Origin: Gyrodactylus bullatarudis
Taxonomy: Eukaryota > Platyhelminthes > Monogenea > Gyrodactylidea > Gyrodactylidae
Reading direction: 5' to 3'
DNA: 36,655 nucleotides
Assembly: GCA_012064415.1 (NCBI GenBank)
Contig: SSNU01000234.1
Location: 1 to 36,655 of the forward strand
The position numbers and the translations under genes are program-made. The notes beneath the pieces were generated by a model. It made no database searches, was not told where the DNA came from, and saw only the letters and a program-made list of their open reading frames with translations. Below, one piece after another: positions 32,101 to 36,655 of the stretch; within the stretch, counting starts at the first letter, position 1, and each line of letters begins with the position of its first letter.

Positions 32101-32465
32101 GTTGGGAAAATGAGATTAATAATTTAGACCCAATTCATATTGAAACTCCTGTGACTCAAGATTCAACGGAAATGCAAAAACCAGTTGAAGAGAGTGAACC
32201 CCAATTTTCTCATGGAGAACCCATAATATCGGATTATTCTTTAAAATCATCTAAAAATACTGATAGTAGTTTTAATTCCGAAGATCAGAACATAGCTATT
32301 ATAGAAAAACCCATGCAAAATCTAAATTTGCATTCCGAAGAAAAATTGGATCCAGAAAACACTGCTCATGTTATTGCGGAGGAGGATAAAAATTCAGAAA
32401 AAGATGAAATGAATCTTAATTTGAATTGGACCGATGAGGATGACGATGACGAAAACTATGAATGA
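29110..32465 (+). CDS. COPB2: Coatomer subunit beta' (COPI beta'-COP)
   Basis: Seven exons: 29110-29349, 29405-30190, 30246-30971, 31125-31409, 31464-31676, 31756-31947, 32013-32465. Introns are 55, 55, 153, 54, 79 and 65 nt, all phase 0, GT-AG. The product is 964 residues (human 906). beta'-COP is a COPI coat subunit on Golgi membranes; its first WD40 propeller reads dilysine retrieval signals. The N-terminus '[20 protein letters not shown]' is strongly conserved. WD blocks include '[14 protein letters not shown]', '[18 protein letters not shown]', '[11 protein letters not shown]', '[20 protein letters not shown]' and '[19 protein letters not shown]'. 'DGERLS', 'EIYPQ'-type '[16 protein letters not shown]' and '[15 protein letters not shown]' follow, then the solenoid ('[19 protein letters not shown]'). 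The tail is acidic ('[13 protein letters not shown]'), as in other beta'-COPs. AATAAA lies at 32540-32545. The first ATG is confirmed by homology. Confidence 0.97.
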
Positions 32466-32995
32466 AGTCTGAAAGTTAGATGAACACGCTGTGAAATTCA
32501 TTATATAGTTATTCTGAATTTTTTATTTATTGAATTTTAAATAAAACTATAAATTTTGACATTGCTAATATCAGATTGATGTAAATTTTATTTCGGTTAC
32601 AATGTATAAGTGCCATAGCATTTATTTACTCCAGTTACTGGAGTCCAGTAGCACTCCGAAAAAACTGATTATATATATAATTATAAACTACTATTTCGTT
32701 AATAAACGTTTCACTGAAAAATTAAGTAATTCAGTCGGAAATTCCTACTCGAAACACGAATAAGATTAACTACAAATTGTAGTCTACAATCCAACATAAT
32801 TAATTTTTAAAAAGTTTTCTCTGTACTCAGAAAAACAAGTTAAATTTGATTTGTTCTTTTATTGCTGATTTTTGAAGGCTCGTCTTCGAAATTTGTAGTA
32901 TAATAAATAACTTTTTGGAATAGAAGTTACTTAGTTATCAAATTTATTAGCTTTCTGGAGAATAGTTTTTTAATATCATCTTTCGGAGATTAAGC
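32466..32995. other. Intergenic between COPB2 and IBA57
   Basis: About 530 nt, AT-rich, holding the COPB2 polyadenylation signal (32540-32545) and presumably the IBA57 promoter. A perfect 17-bp palindrome, actccagt-t-actggagt, sits at 32628-32644. No gene seen. Confidence 0.55.
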
Positions 32996-33983
32996 ATGTA
33001 CATTCAACGAATAAAATGTGTTATTCCAAAGACTTTTTCTAAAAGCATTTCAACAATGTTCGCTCCGCGCTCATTGATTACTATTTCTGGAAAATATAAA
33101 TCTAGCTTTCTACAAAGTTTGATTACAAACAATATTAATATTCTATCCACTGACCAAAAATCAATTCATTGCTATTTTTTGAGTACAAACGTGAGTCAAA
33201 AGCCTAAATTATTTGCAGGGTAGAATTTTATCTGAATCTTTTATATACAACTGTGAAACTTCAGAAGATCAAACATTTTTTTTGGAATGTCCCGAAAATC
33301 TAACTGAAAATTTATTGGCTCATTTACAGAAATACAACTTCCGAAAAAAGCTTCAAATTCAGTTGAATGATGAATTTCAATCTCGTGTTTCTATTCGAGA
33401 TTCAGTTGAATCTAATTCATTACATAAATCAGCTGATCCTAGAGGTCCTAATGGTTGGTCCTTTCGAGAAATTATTAAAAAAGACCTCGAAAATGATGAA
33501 AATCTTATATACGAAGAGTATGAAAGCAGAAGAATCAAACTGTGTATACCAGAATATCCTCATGAAGTAATTCCTAATAAAAACTTTCCATTTGAATGTA
33601 ACGCTGATTTATTTGGAAGTATATCTTTTGATAAAGGCTGCTACATTGGCCAAGAGCTTACTGCAAGAGTAAAATATACAGGTGTTATTAGGAAGAGACA
33701 GCTTTATTTTATTACGAATTCTGAAGTTAATTCATTAAAAGATATGATAAATGTAGATCAGATGAAAATTTGCAATCAAGAAAATGTTAGCATTGGAGTT
33801 GTTAAAAGCTTAAGATTTATAAACAACAGCCCATACCTACAAGGACTTGCCTTAGTGAACCTGACTGAAGTTGACAAAGTTCAAGGATCAGCCAAATTGG
33901 TTGTGGAACATATGGAGTATCCTATAAAATTATATGCTCCAAGATTTTGGTCAAACTTTCCAGCAGACATTGAACGGATTTAA
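32996..33983 (+). CDS. IBA57: IBA57, mitochondrial 4Fe-4S cluster assembly factor (folate-binding YgfZ family)
   Basis: Two exons, 32996-33190 and 33219-33983, with a 28-nt intron (gtgagt...tttgcag). 319 residues (human about 356). With ISCA1/ISCA2, IBA57 builds [4Fe-4S] clusters for mitochondrial enzymes such as aconitase and lipoyl synthase. The unspliced frame stops just after the junction; splicing gives 'CYFLSTN|GRILSESF', the conserved [TN]-x-G-R-[IV]-L region. 'FDKGCYIGQELTARVKYTG', with C206, is the K-G-C-Y-x-G-Q-E family signature; the Cys is essential in homologues. 'SADPRGPNGW' follows the first domain, as in the family. The N-terminus ('MYIQRIKCVIPKTFSKS') is basic and lacks acidic residues, compatible with a mitochondrial presequence. 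AATAAA is at 34056-34061. Confidence 0.92.
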
Positions 33984-34360
33984 AAAAATTTTTGAATATA
34001 TAATTATAATTATAAATGCCTAAACTTCTTTTTAGGGTTTTTTTATTCTACAGTCAATAAAATATCAGACGTAGCTTCTGGTGTATTCAAAGGTATTTAA
34101 GGCTAACCAATCACACATCGATGTGCTTAAATTTTGATAAAGTTAATTTTTAACCCTTCCGTTAGATTCGCCCGATTATTAAGTTGGAAATTCTGAATTA
34201 TTACGCTGGTCTCAACAATATCACATAATCTATTTTATAATTTACAAAAATCCCAAAAAGTCTAAATTTTGATAAGGTGACCAAGAATAGTGATTTGGGT
34301 TTCATCTACTTATCAGTACATGAAGAATTCAATAGAAAATCAGATGACACTTAGGTGACT
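33984..34360. other. Intergenic after IBA57
   Basis: About 375 nt with the IBA57 polyadenylation signal (34056-34061) and otherwise anonymous AT-rich DNA. The 3' UTR of the inverted non-LTR copy 4 probably occupies part of it. Confidence 0.5.
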
Positions 34361-35200
34361 TCAGTGGTTATAGTTACTTGAGTTCGATTGGTCTCTTTTA
34401 TTGGAGAGGGAAGCAGCGGCGGCAATCCTTCGGAGCCAAAGGGGGTTAAGACCAGATAATTCAAGCAGGGTTTTATATGAGTGGGGGCCCAGACAGGATC
34501 TGAGATAAATATACTGTATTCTCTCGATCTTTTTACTTAGATTCTGAGGAAGTTGGCAAAGTAGACCAGAACCATAATCAAAATTGGGGAGAATGACTCT
34601 TTTAAAGATGTCCAGTCGGATATTAGATGAGATGATGAACCTCTTTAAGAAGAAGCATTCGCAATTCATTATCTTGATAATAGTGGAGGCATGATCTTTG
34701 GAGTTGTAGTTGAGTCCCAAATCCTTTATTGTATTGACCAAGAGCTGGCTGTGCGTAGGGGAAATAGGGATTTTATTTGAGAGAGACATGATTTTTGTTT
34801 TGGAATGGTTCAGGGTGAGACCGATGTGTGATAGCGAAGAATTGAGGTGAGTTAGTTCAATTCCAATTGCATTAGTATTCCTTTGAAGTGGGAGAAGGAT
34901 CTTGATGTCATCTGCATATTTGAAATATTGGACTGAGTCATTGGATGGTTTTATTGTTGAGAAAACTAAATTGAATACAAGGTAGGACCGATGACTGAGC
35001 CTTGGGGGACACTAGATGTTATTTCCGTTAGTGTTGAGGATTTATCAGAAATATTAACATATTGGAATCTTTGAATTAGAAAGTATAATGTTAGATTGAT
35101 TATATAGGGGTTGATCTTATGCTTTTTAAGTGTGTCTATGATGATATTAAATGGCAGTCTATCAAAGGCTTTGGATATATCTATTGTGCCCATTTTGGTT
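34361..35200 (-). mobile_element. Non-LTR retrotransposon reverse transcriptase, copy 4 (5' cut, frameshifted)
   Basis: Minus strand from about 35200 down to the stop at 34361. 'MGTIDISKAFDRLPF' (motif A) and 'SSVPQGSVIGPTLYS' (motif B) lie in one frame. After a one-base shift near 34975 the other frame gives 'FNLVFSTIKP', 'QYFKYADDIKILLPL' (motif C, YADD intact), 'LSHIGLTLNHSKTKIM', 'NTIKDLGLNYNSK', 'SKKIERIQYIYLRSCLG' and 'LNPLWLRRIAAAASL'. Everything upstream of motif A is missing, and the break coincides with the end of the gypsy LTR at 35205. It is more GC-rich and better preserved than copies 1-3, so perhaps younger. Confidence 0.88.
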
Positions 35201-35204
35201 AATC

Positions 35205-35613
35205 TGCCGATTATGCATAATCAGCAACCCTCTGCCGAATATGGTTAATTTAGACTTTGATTATCAATATTCGGCAATTTGTTGCCGATTATCCATAATA
35301 GGCAAGAAGTCTTCGGAAATATACACAACTCTTGTCTGATAAAAAGTCAGGGGTTCTACATGCATGTTAACCCAAAAGACAAATGAGGTATGGTGTACCT
35401 ATTCTTATTATGAAGAACTATAGGTAAAAGCTCCGATTCTGTTGTGTCGGATGTCCGAACTAGTATTCACAGGGATAGGTTCCATGAAAGTAACACGTGA
35501 TACTTGAAAAGGTATATTTATATACATCTATTTAAACAAAAGGGTTTATTCTCTATGGTCTAAACTATCTTTATACCATTTGTTTTAACACCGGTTTAAG
35601 CACCGGTACAACA
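35205..35613 (-). mobile_element. Probable 3' LTR of a Ty3/gypsy retrotransposon
   Basis: On the minus strand the LTR would begin TGTTGTACCGG right after a polypurine tract (35614-35624) and end ...ATCGGCA at 35205, giving TG...CA termini and 409 bp. A TATAAATA stretch occurs at about 35520. The distal 100 bp holds short inverted words (tgccgaatat / atattcggca and others). The second LTR lies outside the window, so the call rests on position, termini and the tract. Confidence 0.6.
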
Positions 35614-36655
35614 CTTCCCCTTCCAGGGTCACATAGTCCCCAAGGTAGGCTGGTTCCTGCTTGACCCTTTCTGACCTTCGAATTTCTTGAGGAACGGATG
35701 CGAGCTGCGCTGCCGGTAAGATCCGAGCATTTTCATCTTCAGAGCTTTGAGATACATTCGACTCCGCCTGGTTTAACATGTCCTCAAATCTGTTGTCCGC
35801 AGCGGGCCGCGGCTGCACGTCACTGGCATGGGCCGTTCGGCCATTCTGGTCTGTCCAGATATTACTTGAGCTCTTGAAAGCCATAGGACCTTTTTCAGGC
35901 TGAATAAAAACCGGTTCCCACTTTCGCTCTTGAATGGCTACTTCCACCACATTCGGAACATTCCGGGACAGGAACAGTCTGGCTGGGACATAGCCTTTGG
36001 ATGTTTCATTGAAGTTTTTGTGTCTCATGAAACTCACGAGAGTGTTTTTCAGGTCCCGAGGTTCGGATAACCGCATTTTCTCGAGATACCTTTTTAAATC
36101 TTGATTCGCTCTCTCTGCTTGACCGTTCGACTGGTGATGTCCAGGAGACGTGAAGATGGGCTGGATTCCAAAAGACTTATACAGATTGAGTGTTTCCGAG
36201 GATTTGAAATTCGTGCCGTTGTCGGCTACCACGCATTTCGGAGGACCGAAATAAGAAATGAACTCAGACAGGGCGTTTTCGTAGCACTCAGAAGACAGAT
36301 TGGGTACTTCCTTCGCATAGACATATCCGGAGAAAGCATCTACAAGAACCAATATTCTCTTTGAGTTCCAGGTGGCAATGTCCACATGAACTCTTTCTAA
36401 CGGCTCTTCGCACTCTGGCCAGGCTAGCAGGTCTTTAGAGTGCTGTTTCTTTTGTGTTTTGCAACACACGGAGCAGCCCGCTACGAACTTGTCTATATCC
36501 TTGTCCATGCCTGGCCACCACAATTTTTTCCTCATACGCTGCTTCATCAAGACCATACCTGGATGTCCAGAGTGAGCCTTATCTAGGAAGCCCTGTCTCT
36601 CTTTACAAGGAGGAACCAGACGTGTCCCTCTCACAAGATCACCACCTTCGATTTT
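35585..36655 (-). CDS. Ty3/gypsy-type integrase, C-terminal part of pol (partial)
   Basis: The frame is open from the window edge (36655) to a TAA at 35585; the rest of pol (protease, RT, RNase H) lies beyond it. The zinc-binding HHCC domain is seen in 'HSGHPGMVLMKQRMRKKLWW' then 'GCSVCCKTQKK'. The catalytic core has 'HVDIATW' (first Asp), 'VVADNGTNFKS' (second Asp) and 'HHQSNGQAERANQDLKRYL' (Glu), i.e. D,D-35-E. The C-terminal portion is variable, and a GPY/F module is not obvious. The frame is intact and far richer in G+C than the neighbourhood, both pointing to a recent insertion. The last nine codons read into the LTR. No envelope-like frame follows. Confidence 0.9.
   Translation of the reverse strand, partial: KIEGGDLVRGTRLVPPCKERQGFLDKAHSGHPGMVLMKQRMRKKLWWPGMDKDIDKFVAGCSVCCKTQKKQHSKDLLAWPECEEPLERVHVDIATWNSKRILVLVDAFSGYVYAKEVPNLSSECYENALSEFISYFGPPKCVVADNGTNFKSSETLNLYKSFGIQPIFTSPGHHQSNGQAERANQDLKRYLEKMRLSEPRDLKNTLVSFMRHKNFNETSKGYVPARLFLSRNVPNVVEVAIQERKWEPVFIQPEKGPMAFKSSSNIWTDQNGRTAHASDVQPRPAADNRFEDMLNQAESNVSQSSEDENARILPAAQLASVPQEIRRSERVKQEPAYLGDYVTLEGEVLYRCLNRC
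35614..35624 (-). other. Polypurine tract for plus-strand priming
   Basis: GGAAGGGGAAG on the minus strand, inside the last pol codons and immediately before the TG that starts the putative LTR. Its position and composition fit a retrotransposon polypurine tract. Confidence 0.65.

Noticed and set aside
35585..36655. Endogenous retrovirus
   Set aside because: Only integrase, tract and LTR are visible and no envelope-like frame lies between integrase and LTR, so a Ty3/gypsy retrotransposon is the simpler call.

Overview
This window comes from a nuclear genome of an animal. It is very AT-rich and packed with transposable-element remains. The animal assignment rests on an ACK-type non-receptor tyrosine kinase (SAM-like, kinase, SH3, UBA; catalytic loop HRDLAARN), spliceosomal GT-AG introns, and clear orthologues of SMARCB1/SNF5, COPB2, PRC1, IBA57 and an Mpv17-family protein. 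The code is standard, with TAA, TGA and TAG all used as stops. The introns are striking. Five are only 26-39 nt long, many cluster at 54-60 nt, and a few are kilobases long and filled with transposons. Ultrashort introns in an animal fit a highly reduced lineage such as the mesozoans (dicyemids, orthonectids). That is an inference, and I cannot name the species.

Layout. 1-477: tail of a non-LTR retrotransposon. 1684-2243: Mpv17/PMP22-family gene with a 26-nt intron. 2350-2530: a Penelope-like (PLE) terminal remnant. 2626-3700: a second non-LTR copy. 3841-5453: PRC1/Ase1/MAP65 gene (3 exons). 5805-21348: one ACK tyrosine kinase gene in nine exons (867 codons). Its introns hold a non-LTR fragment, two PLEs, a 754-bp palindrome, a hAT element with an 8-bp target duplication, a near-perfect 570-bp palindrome made of PLE tails, and several MITEs. 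22203-24866: a Merlin (ISXO2/IS1595-like) transposon candidate invaded by other repeats, including a tRNA-like SINE. 25292-28975 (minus): SMARCB1/SNF5, sharing a 134-bp divergent promoter region with COPB2 (29110-32465, plus, 7 exons). 32996-33983: IBA57 with a 28-nt intron. 34361-35200 (minus): a fourth non-LTR copy. 35205-36655 (minus): 3' end of a Ty3/gypsy LTR retrotransposon (integrase, polypurine tract, LTR), apparently inserted into that non-LTR copy and visibly richer in G+C than its surroundings.

The cellular genes are housekeeping and unrelated in pathway: cytokinesis (PRC1), endocytic/Cdc42-type signalling (ACK), chromatin remodelling (SMARCB1), Golgi-ER coat (COPB2), mitochondrial Fe-S assembly (IBA57) and an organelle membrane protein (Mpv17 family). 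There is no operon or defence island. I found no wholly new multi-gene system. The most interesting signals are the ultrashort introns, an ACK kinase apparently without a CRIB motif but with two PSAP motifs, and the dense set of palindromic and inverted-repeat elements.
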